Assembly (NCBI RefSeq): GCF_019375475.1
Contig: NZ_JAHXGQ010000001.1
Coordinates: forward strand, 248,001-312,000
Reading direction: 5' to 3'
Length of the DNA: 64,000 bases
Source of the DNA: Saccharothrix obliqua
GTDB taxonomy: Bacteria > Actinomycetota > Actinomycetes > Mycobacteriales > Pseudonocardiaceae
Shown here piece after piece: positions 57,056 through 64,000 of the stretch; positions within the stretch are counted from its first letter, which is position 1; every line of letters starts with the position of its first letter. A model generated the notes under the pieces. It searched no databases. It saw only the letters and a program-made list of their open reading frames with translations, and was not told the origin of the DNA. The position numbers and the translations under genes were made by a program.

Positions 57056-57940
57056 TCAGCCACGGCGGCGGTAGGCGAGGCCGGCCGCGATGGCGCCCGC
57101 CAGGGCGCCCGCGCCCAGCACGGACGGCACGCCGATCCGCGCGGCCTTGCGGCCGGTGCGGAAGTCGCGGATCTCCCAGCCCCGCTGGCGGGCCGTGTCG
57201 CGCAGGCCCGAGTCCGGGTTGACCGCGACCGCGGTGCCGACCACCGACAGCATCGGGACGTCGTTCACCGAGTCCGAGTACGCGGTGCAGCGGCGCAGGT
57301 CCAGGCCCTCCTTCGCGGCCAGGGCGCGCACCGCGTGCGCCTTCGCGCGGCCGTGCAGGAGGTCGCCCACCAGCTTGCCGGTGTAGATGCCGTTCTCGCT
57401 CTCCGACACGGTGCCCAGCGCGCCGGTGAGGCCGAGCCGGCGGGCGATGATGCGGGCGAGTTCGACGGGGGTGGCGGTGACCAGCCAGACCCGCTGGCCG
57501 GCGTCCAGGTGCATCCGCGCCAGGGCCTGCGTGCCGGTCCAGATCTTGTCGGCCATCAGCTCGTCGTAGATCTCCTCGCCGAGGCTGACCAGCTCCGCCA
57601 CCGACCGGCCCGCCACGAACGACAACGCCTGCTCGCGGGACGCCTTCACGCTCTGCGGGTCCTCGCGCCCGCCCACCCGGAACTTGATCTGCTGCCACGC
57701 GAACCCGGCCAGGTCGGAGTTCTTGAAGTATTTGCGCGCCGCCAGGCCGCGCGCGAAGTGGAAGATCGACGCGCCCATCATCATCGTGTTGTCCACGTCG
57801 AAGAACGCGGCGGCGGTCAGGTCCGTCGTCGGGGTGTCCTCGCGCGCGCCGGCCAGCGCGGCCTCGGCCGAGGCTTCACCGGCCAGCGCGGCACGCCTCT
57901 CCCGCTCGGCCGAGCCCTCCACGACACGCCTTTTCACCAC
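57056..57940 (-). CDS. HAD-IB phosphatase (SerB1/Rv0505c-like)
   Basis: 294 residues. Motif [12 protein letters not shown] gives the nucleophile DxD; motif [14 protein letters not shown]; then a Lys in [12 protein letters not shown], and motif [18 protein letters not shown] members are phosphoserine-phosphatase-like; here a C-terminal membrane segment ([22 protein letters not shown]) suggests a membrane-bound phosphatase, perhaps for lysophosphatidic or other lipid phosphates. The GTG start at 57940 is used (a second GTG follows). The leader lies next to a tandem 23-bp repeat. Confidence 0.88.
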   Translation of the reverse strand: MVKRRVVEGSAERERRAALAGEASAEAALAGAREDTPTTDLTAAAFFDVDNTMMMGASIFHFARGLAARKYFKNSDLAGFAWQQIKFRVGGREDPQSVKASREQALSFVAGRSVAELVSLGEEIYDELMADKIWTGTQALARMHLDAGQRVWLVTATPVELARIIARRLGLTGALGTVSESENGIYTGKLVGDLLHGRAKAHAVRALAAKEGLDLRRCTAYSDSVNDVPMLSVVGTAVAVNPDSGLRDTARQRGWEIRDFRTGRKAARIGVPSVLGAGALAGAIAAGLAYRRRG

Positions 57941-57948
57941 GTCAGCGC

Positions 57949-57994
57949 CTCCCAGCGTCCGATGGGGACAGCTCCCAGCGTCCGATGGGGACAG
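57949..57994. repeat. tandem 23-bp duplication in a gene leader
   Basis: A 23-bp unit beginning CTCCCAGCGTCCGATGG occurs twice head to tail (57949-57971, 57972-57994), exactly identical. On the minus strand each copy ends in CTGGGAG. The copy nearest the HAD gene gives its GGGAGG Shine-Dalgarno, about 9 nt before the GTG. Confidence 0.8.
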
Positions 57995-58080
57995 GGTAGC
58001 GATCAGGCACTGAGACCAACCAACCGTTCCGCCGGCTGCCGCGGTCCGGTCCCCCCGGCGCGGCTCGGGGCGGCGGTGGG

Positions 58081-59172
58081 TCAGCCGGTCAGGCCGGGCA
58101 GGGGGATGGGCAGGGTCAGCGTCGGGAGTTGGATCGGCGGCGTCGTGGTGTCGACCGGTGGCAGGGGCGCGGTCGGGCGTGCGGGGGTCGTCGGTGCGCC
58201 GGTGGCGGGTGGTGGGGCCTGCGGTGGGGCCGAGGTCGCGGGTGCGCCGGTGGGTGGCGGCTGGTTCGGCGGGGGTACGGGGGTGCCTGCCGCCGCCGTT
58301 GTCGTCGCGCGTGGTGGTGGGGCGGCGGTGGTGGCGGTGGGTGGTGGGGCGCAGTCGTCGGTCGCGGGCAGTGGGCCGATCTCGTCGAAGCGGTCGGTGG
58401 TGGGGCAGGTGGTCCTCGCCGCCAGGTCGATCGCGCGTCGTTCGATGCGGCCCAGCAGTTCGAGGGAGGTGCCCGTCCGTCCGGCCGCGTCGGAGGGCAG
58501 CCGGCCGCGCAGGTCGGTCAGCCGCGTCGACTGGGCCGTCGCCCAGTCGCGCAGTCCGTCCAGCGCCGCGCGGTCGGCGGTCGCGCCGTGCGCGGCCAGC
58601 ACGCGGGAACCGGCCGCGGCGTCGGCGTCGAAATCGGTCAACGCGGAGAGGTAACCGCCCAGCGGGCCGCCGCCGGAGTCGCGGTAGCGGTCGGCCATGG
58701 TCTCGATCTCCGCGACCCGGGCGGAGGCGAACTCCAGGCGCTTGTAGCCCTTGGACTCCTCGCCGAAGGTCAGGCCCAGCGTGGCCGACTCGGCGGTGCG
58801 CTTGACGCCGTACAGCGCGTCACCCGGCAATGCGTCGCGGGACAGCAGGAGGCTCATCCCGACGAGTGAGAACACCAGGCACAACGCGGCGGCCAGGGCC
58901 ACGGCCAGGCGACCGCGTGCTCCGCCGCCGCGGTGGCGTCGCGGGTCGACCGCCGTCAGCGGGGCCGGGCTCGCGCCGAGCACCCGTTCCCGCATCCGGG
59001 CCCTGGTCGCCTCGTCCGGGCCGCTCGACGCTGCGGCTTCCCGCAACAACGCCACCACGGCCAGCTCGTCGGCGAACGCCGGGTCGACCTCGTCGGGCAG
59101 CGCCTCGACGGCGCGGGCGAACCGCTCGCGCTGCCTGTGACGCCCTAGCGGCGTGATCCCTCTGCCCACCAT
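58081..59172 (-). CDS. rsbN: DUF5667 transmembrane anti-sigma factor (RsbN-like)
   Basis: 363 residues. The N-terminal cytoplasmic part ([29 protein letters not shown]) is followed by one membrane segment ([22 protein letters not shown]). The extracytoplasmic DUF5667 domain is [47 protein letters not shown]. The tail is Pro/Thr-rich. This is the layout of RsbN, the anti-sigma factor of BldN in Streptomyces. It lies 73 bp downstream of the sigma gene on the same strand. Confidence 0.85.
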   Translation of the reverse strand: MVGRGITPLGRHRQRERFARAVEALPDEVDPAFADELAVVALLREAAASSGPDEATRARMRERVLGASPAPLTAVDPRRHRGGGARGRLAVALAAALCLVFSLVGMSLLLSRDALPGDALYGVKRTAESATLGLTFGEESKGYKRLEFASARVAEIETMADRYRDSGGGPLGGYLSALTDFDADAAAGSRVLAAHGATADRAALDGLRDWATAQSTRLTDLRGRLPSDAAGRTGTSLELLGRIERRAIDLAARTTCPTTDRFDEIGPLPATDDCAPPPTATTAAPPPRATTTAAAGTPVPPPNQPPPTGAPATSAPPQAPPPATGAPTTPARPTAPLPPVDTTTPPIQLPTLTLPIPLPGLTG

Positions 59173-59245
59173 CCCGCACCGACTCGTCAGGTGTTCCCGC
59201 CCGGAGCAACGAATCCGGCGGCGCCCGGGTTACGCGGACCGGCGT

Positions 59246-59878
59246 TCACCGCAGCCAGTTCGGCAGCAGTTGGGCCAGTCGGCGCACCGCGCGGTGTTGC
59301 AGGGCCTTGACGGCGCCTTCGTTGCGCCCCATCTTCGCGGCCGTCTCCGCCACGGACAAGCCCTGGATGAAACGGAGAGTGATGCATTCCCGCTGGTCCT
59401 CGCCTAACTGGGCGATGCAGCGCAGCAGCTCGGCGTTGGCCGCGTCGGTCAGCACCTCCTGCTCGGGACCGCTGGTGACCTCGCGGTTGTCGGCGGGCTC
59501 CGCGGTGGTGACCTCCAACCGGTACCGGCTGGACTTCACGTGGTCGAAGACGATGTTGCGCGCGATCGTGACGAACCACGCGCCGACGTCCCGGCCCTGG
59601 TAGCTGATGGAGCCGATGCTGCGCAGCGCGCGCAGGAACGTCTCGCTGGTGACGTCCTCGGCGAGGGTGCGGTCGCCGACCCGGAACAGCACGTACCGGA
59701 AGACCACGTCCACGTACCGGTCGTACAGGGCGCCGAACGCGTCCGTGTCGCCGGCTTGGGCGGCACGCACGAGGTCCCACGGCTCGGTCTCCACGCCCTC
59801 GATCGTGCTGGACCGGCTCCCCGCGCCCCACATCGAGCGGAGTGCTCGGACCGTCTTGTCGCGCGCGCTCGCGGTCAT
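59246..59878 (-). CDS. bldN: ECF sigma factor, BldN-like
   Basis: 210 residues. Region 2 has AAQAGDTDAFGALYDRYVDVVFRYVLFRVGDRTLAEDVTSETFLRAL, and region 4 has LGEDQRECITLRFIQGLSVAETAAKMGRNEGAVKALQHRAVRRL. It has about 35 residues before region 2, shorter than the Streptomyces BldN pro-sequence. The neighbouring DUF5667 anti-sigma gene and the same block as rex and hemA support BldN, which drives chaplin/rodlin and bldM genes during sporulation. The ATG at 59878 is used. Confidence 0.85.
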   Translation of the reverse strand: MTASARDKTVRALRSMWGAGSRSSTIEGVETEPWDLVRAAQAGDTDAFGALYDRYVDVVFRYVLFRVGDRTLAEDVTSETFLRALRSIGSISYQGRDVGAWFVTIARNIVFDHVKSSRYRLEVTTAEPADNREVTSGPEQEVLTDAANAELLRCIAQLGEDQRECITLRFIQGLSVAETAAKMGRNEGAVKALQHRAVRRLAQLLPNWLR

Positions 59879-60049
59879 CGGCTCGCGGCACCTCCACAGA
59901 GTCGCCGTCCGGGCAGCATACGTGTTGTTACTCCGTAGTAGGTAGCGTTGAGTTGTCGGCTGGTCACGCGCGTGTTGCGGGCCCTGCGTGCCGCCGCCCG
60001 CGCGTGACAGACTGCGCTGAGGTCCGCTCCGGTAAACCAGGAGGTCGAC

Positions 60050-61522
60050 TTGACCGTTCCCGATCGCAACGTCGCCGACCTGGTTCGCGCCTCCGCGCAC
60101 CGTGGACCCAAGCACGTGGCACTGGTCGATGTCACGACTGCGAACAGCTGTACCTGGGAGGAGTTCGACGCGTTCGTGGATCGCGAGGCCCACCGCCTGG
60201 TGGACGCCGGCCTCACGCCCGGTGACCGCGTCGTGGTGCGGCTGCCGACCGGTCTCGCGTTCTGCGTCGCCGTGTTCGGCGCGTTGCGCGCGGGCGGTGT
60301 CGTGGTGCCCACCGGTCCCGGGCAGCCCGCCCGCGAACTCCAGCGGATCGTCGCCGACAGCGGCGCGCGGCTGCTGGTCGGCGACGGCGGCGGCACCGAC
60401 GCCGAGGTGCTGCCCGCGCCGGAGCCCGTGCCCGGCGACCCGTTCCCGGCGATCGGCTCGGGCGAGGACGTGGCCGTGCTCGGCTACACCTCCGGCACGT
60501 CGGGCGTGCCGCGCGGCGCGATGCTGTCGCACCGGGCGCTGCTGGCCAACGTCGAGCAGTGCGCCGCGCTGCGCCCCGCGCCGGTGGCGGCGGGCGACCG
60601 GGTGCTGCTCGCGCTGCCGCTGTTCCACGTCTACGGGCTCGGCCCCGGCCTGCTCCAGGTCGCGGGCGCGGGCGCGACGGCCGTGCTGCTGGAGCGGTTC
60701 GACGCGGACGCCGCGCTCACCGCCATCCGCGAGCACCGGGTGACCGCGCTGGTCGGCGTGCCGCCGATGTACCGGGCGGTGCTGGCCCAGCCCGCCGAGC
60801 GGCTGCGGGAGGACCTGGCCACCGTGCGGTTGTTCACCTCCGGCGCGGCACCGCTGCCCGCGGGCGTGCTGGACGGGTTGCGGCAGGTCGTCGGCCTGCC
60901 CGTGTACGAGGGGTACGGCCTGACCGAGACCGGTCCCGTGCTGACCTCCACGCTGGTCGGCGGGCTCGCGAAACCCGGTTCGGTCGGCCGGGCGCTGCCC
61001 GGTGTCGAGGTGCGGCTGGTGGACACCGACGGCAGGCCGCTCGACCCGGACGAGGACGAGCCGGGCACCGGCCTGGTCGCGGCCCGCGGCGCGAACCTGT
61101 TCAGCGGCTACTGGCCGGACGGCGCGCACGGCCCCGACGCGGCCGGCTGGTTCCGCACCGGCGACGTCGGCTACCTGGACGAGGACGGCGACCTGCACCT
61201 GGTGGACCGGGCGGGCGACCTGATCATCGTCAACGGCTTCAACGTCTACCCGCACGAGGTGGAGCAGGTCGTCGCCGAGCTGCCGGGCGTGGCCGAGGCG
61301 GCGGCGGTGGGCGTGCCGGACGACCGGACCGGCGAGGCGGTGAAGGTCGTCGTCGTGCTCGGCGAGGGCGCGGACCTCACCGAGGACGCGGTGAAGGAGC
61401 ACTGCGCGGCCCGGCTGGCGAAGTTCAAGGTGCCCGCCGAGGTGGAGTTCGCCCACGCCCTGCCGCACTCGCCGACCGGCAAGCTCGCCCGCGCCCGGCT
61501 CCGGCTGCCGCTTGCGCCATGA
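60050..61522 (+). CDS. AMP-dependent acyl-CoA synthetase
   Basis: 490 residues, ANL family. Motifs: YTSGTSGVPRGAMLSH (P-loop), LPLFHVYGLG, YGLTETGPV, GWFRTGDVGYL, VDRAGDLIIVNGFNVYPHEVE, and C-terminal catalytic Lys in PHSPTGKLARARL. It is near fadD-like or long-chain CoA ligases. It starts with TTG at 60050 with an AGGAGG Shine-Dalgarno. It is divergent from bldN and 7 bp upstream of the glutaredoxin gene. Confidence 0.88.
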   Translation: MTVPDRNVADLVRASAHRGPKHVALVDVTTANSCTWEEFDAFVDREAHRLVDAGLTPGDRVVVRLPTGLAFCVAVFGALRAGGVVVPTGPGQPARELQRIVADSGARLLVGDGGGTDAEVLPAPEPVPGDPFPAIGSGEDVAVLGYTSGTSGVPRGAMLSHRALLANVEQCAALRPAPVAAGDRVLLALPLFHVYGLGPGLLQVAGAGATAVLLERFDADAALTAIREHRVTALVGVPPMYRAVLAQPAERLREDLATVRLFTSGAAPLPAGVLDGLRQVVGLPVYEGYGLTETGPVLTSTLVGGLAKPGSVGRALPGVEVRLVDTDGRPLDPDEDEPGTGLVAARGANLFSGYWPDGAHGPDAAGWFRTGDVGYLDEDGDLHLVDRAGDLIIVNGFNVYPHEVEQVVAELPGVAEAAAVGVPDDRTGEAVKVVVVLGEGADLTEDAVKEHCAARLAKFKVPAEVEFAHALPHSPTGKLARARLRLPLAP

Positions 61523-61529
61523 TGGTCGG

Positions 61530-61766
61530 GTGAGCCACCGCGTGACGCTGCTGAGCCGGGTCGACTGCCACTCCTGCGAACGGGCCGCCGCCGACCTGGC
61601 GCGGATCTGCGGCGAGCTGGGCGTGCCGTGGGAGGTCCAGGACGTCGACGGCGACCGCGAACTGCGTGCCGAGTACGGCGACCGCGTGCCGGTGATCCTG
61701 GTGGACGGCGTCGAGCACGGCTACTGGTCGGTCGAGGAGGACCGGCTGCGGGCGGCGCTCGCCTGA
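61530..61766 (+). CDS. glutaredoxin-like protein (Rv0508-type)
   Basis: 78 residues, DUF836/glutaredoxin-like. The CxxC motif is C13-HS-C16 in DCHSCERAAADLARI, and the fold ends in RVPVILVDGVEHGYWSVEEDRLRAAL with cis-Pro VPV. In organisms using mycothiol it may act as a thiol redox protein. GTG start at 61530. Its position between the acyl-CoA ligase and rex-hemA fits the mycobacterial glutaredoxin-hemA order. Confidence 0.9.
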   Translation: MSHRVTLLSRVDCHSCERAAADLARICGELGVPWEVQDVDGDRELRAEYGDRVPVILVDGVEHGYWSVEEDRLRAALA

Positions 61767-61886
61767 CCGGCCTCCTCCCGGTCGGGTGATCCGCGGCGAA
61801 CCGGGACGAGGCGGGCTCGGAACACCTCGGTGACCACCGGATCCGGTGAACCGGAGGGGCGTTCGGCCCGCACCACGTGAAGTTCG

Positions 61887-61942
61887 CCCGAAAGTGCTCC
61901 GCGCCGTCGCGTATCCACGCGGCGGCGCGGCTCACTTTCGGG
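61887..61942. repeat. large near-perfect hairpin before rex
   Basis: CCCGAAAGTG (61887-61896) pairs with CACTTTCGGG (61933-61942). Beyond a 2-nt internal mismatch (CT/CT), the 14-nt arm 61899-61912 pairs with 61917-61930, with one T-G wobble and a 4-nt loop. A 14-bp palindrome CACCGGATCCGGTG lies at 61835-61848. The hairpin is 44 bp before the Rex operator and may end the glutaredoxin transcript. Confidence 0.7.
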
Positions 61943-61985
61943 TCATGGGGGGCGTTGACCGGGACCAACCGGCGGGCCGCCGACT

Positions 61986-62003
61986 TTGTGCACACGTTCA
62001 CAA
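61986..62003. promoter_or_regulatory. Rex operator (ROP) of rex
   Basis: TTGTGCACACGTTCACAA matches the ROP consensus TGTGAA-N4-TTCACA with one difference (C for A in the left arm). It lies 77 bp upstream of the rex start. Rex binds such sites when NADH/NAD+ is low; a site before rex and hemA gives autoregulation and control of heme supply with respiration. Confidence 0.85.
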
Positions 62004-62079
62004 GCGGTACGGTGGGCGTGTCACTCCGCTGGTGGCGATACCCGGCGGGTCAGTGCTTCCGATGTCGAGGAGAGCCAGC

Positions 62080-62850
62080 GTGGTGGATCGGCGGGGCGAC
62101 GGTGACGAGGGCGTGACCACCACCTCGAAGCCGCCCGCCGAGTCGCCCGTCGACGTCCGCGAGCGGGCCCGTGCCATCCCGGAGGCGGCCGTCGCGCGGC
62201 TCGCCGTGTACCTGCGGGTGCTGTCCGGCATGGCCGAGCAGGGCGTGACGACCATCTCCAGCGAGGAGCTGGCGGGCGCGGCCGGGGTCAACTCGGCGAA
62301 GCTCCGCAAGGACCTCAGCTACATCGGGTCGTACGGCACGCGGGGTGTCGGGTACGACGTCGAGGTCCTCGTGAGCCACATCGAGCGCATCCTCGGGCTC
62401 ACCCGCAAGCACTCCGTCGCGGTCGTCGGGATCGGTAATCTTGGTCACGCGCTGGCCAACTACGGCGGCTTCCCCAGCCGGGGGTTCCCGGTGGCCGCGC
62501 TGTTCGACATCGACCCGGACCTGACCGGTGTGCCGGTAGGCGGAATCCCCGTCGACCACATCGATGACATCACCACCGTGTGCGCCGAGCGGGAGGTCTC
62601 GATCGGCGTCATCGCGACGCCCCCGCAGGCGGCTCAGGCGGTCTGCGACCGTTTGGTATCCGCCGGAGTGCAGTGCATCCTGAACTTCGCACCCGTCGTG
62701 CTCCAAGTGCCGGACTACGTCGAGGTGCGCAAGGTCGACCTGGCGGTCGAGATGCAGATCCTGTCGTTCCACGTCGCGCGGCGGGCTGACGAGGCCGCCG
62801 GTGACGTCGTCAACGGTGTCGGTGTGGACGGGGTGGTGATTCGCCCGTGA
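62080..62850 (+). CDS. rex: redox-sensing repressor Rex
   Basis: 256 residues. The N-terminal winged helix has [63 protein letters not shown]. The C-terminal Rossmann domain binds [23 protein letters not shown], then FDIDPDLTG and the swapped C-terminal helix [13 protein letters not shown]. The GTG at 62080 with GAGGAG upstream is preferred; an ATG at 62062 is in frame. It is co-directional with hemA 61 bp further on. The operator lies upstream. Confidence 0.95.
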   Translation: MVDRRGDGDEGVTTTSKPPAESPVDVRERARAIPEAAVARLAVYLRVLSGMAEQGVTTISSEELAGAAGVNSAKLRKDLSYIGSYGTRGVGYDVEVLVSHIERILGLTRKHSVAVVGIGNLGHALANYGGFPSRGFPVAALFDIDPDLTGVPVGGIPVDHIDDITTVCAEREVSIGVIATPPQAAQAVCDRLVSAGVQCILNFAPVVLQVPDYVEVRKVDLAVEMQILSFHVARRADEAAGDVVNGVGVDGVVIRP

Positions 62851-62911
62851 TCGTGCGGGTAGTGGGCCGAACGGCCCCGGGTGGCGCGTCGGGTGCTGGC
62901 TCGGTGCCGGC

Positions 62912-64000
62912 ATGAGCGTCCTGGTCGTCGGGCTGTCCCATCGCACCACACCGGTGCCCGTGCTGGAACGCGCCGCCGTCGCGGACGCCGACCTCGGCAA
63001 GGTCCTCGACCAGCTGCTGAAGGCGCCCAGCGTGTCCGAGGCCGTGCTGCTGTCGACCTGCAACCGGGTCGAGGTGTACGCCGTGGTCGAGAGCTTCCAC
63101 GGCGGCGTGAACGAGGTCGTGGAGGTGCTCGCCCGGCAGTCCGGCGCGGAGCCCGGTGACCTGTTCGAGAACCTGTACGTGCACTACTCCGCCGCCGCCG
63201 TGGAACACCTGTTCTCGGTCGCGGGCGGCCTGGACTCGATGGTGGTCGGCGAGGCCCAGATCCTCGGCCAGCTCCGCACCGCCTACAACCGGGCGGACGA
63301 GGCGGGCGTGGTCGGCCGCGTCCTGCACGAGCTGGTCCAGCAGGCGCTGCGGGTCGGCAAGCGCGTGCACGCCGACACCGACATCGACCACGCGGGCGCG
63401 TCCGTGGTGTCCGAGGCGCTCGCCGACGCCGCGCGCGCCCTGGGCGGCCTGGCGGGCCGCACCGCCCTGATCGTGGGCGCGGGCTCGATGGGCGGCCTGG
63501 CCGCCGCGCACCTGCGCCGCGCGGGCATCGGCGAGGTCGTGGTCGCCAACCGCACCGCCGCCAACGGCGCGCGCCTGGCCACCGCGCTGGCGGCGGACGG
63601 CGTGCGTGCCCGTTCGACCGGCCTGACCGACCTGGTGGACGAGATCGCGCGGGCGGACGTCCTGTTCGCCTGCACCGGCTCCGCGGAGACCGTCGTCGGC
63701 GCCGAGCTGATCGGCGAGCGCGCGCCCGACCGGCCGCTGGTCGTGTGCGACCTCGGCCTGCCCAAGGACGTGGACCCCGCCGCCGAGCTGCTGTCCGGCG
63801 TGCGCGTGGTCGACCTGGAGACCCTGCAACGCCGCCTGTCCGACGCGCCCGCGGGCCTGGACGCCCAGCGGGCGGCGGAGATCGTGGCCGAGGAGGTCCG
63901 CGGTTACCTGGCCGGGCAGCGCTCGGCCGAGGTGACGCCGACCGTGACGGCACTGCGCAAGCGCGCCGCCGAGGTCGTCGACGCGGAGCTGCTGCGGCTG
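62912..64000 (+). CDS. hemA: glutamyl-tRNA reductase, partial at right edge
   Basis: 363 codons are visible and the frame is open at the window end. The catalytic C50 lies in [12 protein letters not shown], with [28 protein letters not shown], and the NADPH domain ([34 protein letters not shown]). It reduces Glu-tRNA to glutamate-1-semialdehyde, the first step of heme/cobalamin synthesis. It follows rex, as in Streptomyces, and the glutaredoxin gene. Confidence 0.96.
   Translation, partial: MSVLVVGLSHRTTPVPVLERAAVADADLGKVLDQLLKAPSVSEAVLLSTCNRVEVYAVVESFHGGVNEVVEVLARQSGAEPGDLFENLYVHYSAAAVEHLFSVAGGLDSMVVGEAQILGQLRTAYNRADEAGVVGRVLHELVQQALRVGKRVHADTDIDHAGASVVSEALADAARALGGLAGRTALIVGAGSMGGLAAAHLRRAGIGEVVVANRTAANGARLATALAADGVRARSTGLTDLVDEIARADVLFACTGSAETVVGAELIGERAPDRPLVVCDLGLPKDVDPAAELLSGVRVVDLETLQRRLSDAPAGLDAQRAAEIVAEEVRGYLAGQRSAEVTPTVTALRKRAAEVVDAELLRL

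Overview
The window is very GC-rich, gene-dense DNA from a filamentous actinomycete. GTG starts are frequent, some genes start with TTG, and four-base ATGA/GTGA/TTGA gene overlaps are common. MshA (mycothiol), SenX3-RegX3, Rex, BldC, an ECF sigma/DUF5667 pair resembling BldN-RsbN, and a gamma-butyrolactone-receptor-like regulator together suggest Pseudonocardiales (Saccharothrix/Lentzea/Actinosynnema type). That placement is an inference from gene content, not from a database search.

The left part (1-25 kb) is mostly accessory. It holds a ScbR-like TetR regulator with an SCO6745-family gene, a tRNA-Glu/Asp/Phe cluster, a PP2C-like phosphatase diverging from an HTH + Clp-N pair, a YczE membrane protein diverging from a MocR regulator, and about 1.2 kb without a credible gene that ends in large hairpins. 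Next come a secreted proline-rich protein and a four-gene subtilase / TPR-CHAT / small beta-rich protein / sigma-factor module. A PadR-controlled ABC exporter operon follows, including a 35-codon ORF coupled at both ends. The region ends with DUF445, a DapC-like aminotransferase, a membrane NACHT NTPase and a PCMT-like methyltransferase.

From about 25 kb to the right edge, the backbone gene order matches, from memory, Mycobacterium tuberculosis Rv0474 to hemA (Rv0509): XRE regulator, HbhA-like protein, DUF2516, murB, lipoprotein L,D-transpeptidase, SDR, mshA, YbjN protein, gpmA, senX3-regX3, ppx, membrane protein, sugar-phosphate isomerase-like protein, proC, bldC, bS22, epimerase, acyltransferase, HAD phosphatase, glutaredoxin, hemA. 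Insertions into this backbone include a MerR/deacylase/LOG block, a two-gene P450 RiPP locus, purU, CoA ligases, rsbN-bldN and rex.

The most notable locus is at 30.67-31.93 kb. A 25-residue precursor peptide ending in AWYGWL is followed, after a strong hairpin, by a short, divergent cytochrome P450. This is the layout of atropopeptides (tryptorubin type). The second is the CHAT/subtilase/sigma module at 8.2-12.3 kb, which looks like a protease-effector or signalling system. Non-coding features of note are a nested perfect palindrome (53.4 kb), a MITE-like element whose right end forms a stop codon (33.5 kb), a 14-bp minisatellite (46.0 kb), several hairpin-rich gaps, and candidate operators for TetR, PadR, MerR, MocR, XRE and Rex.
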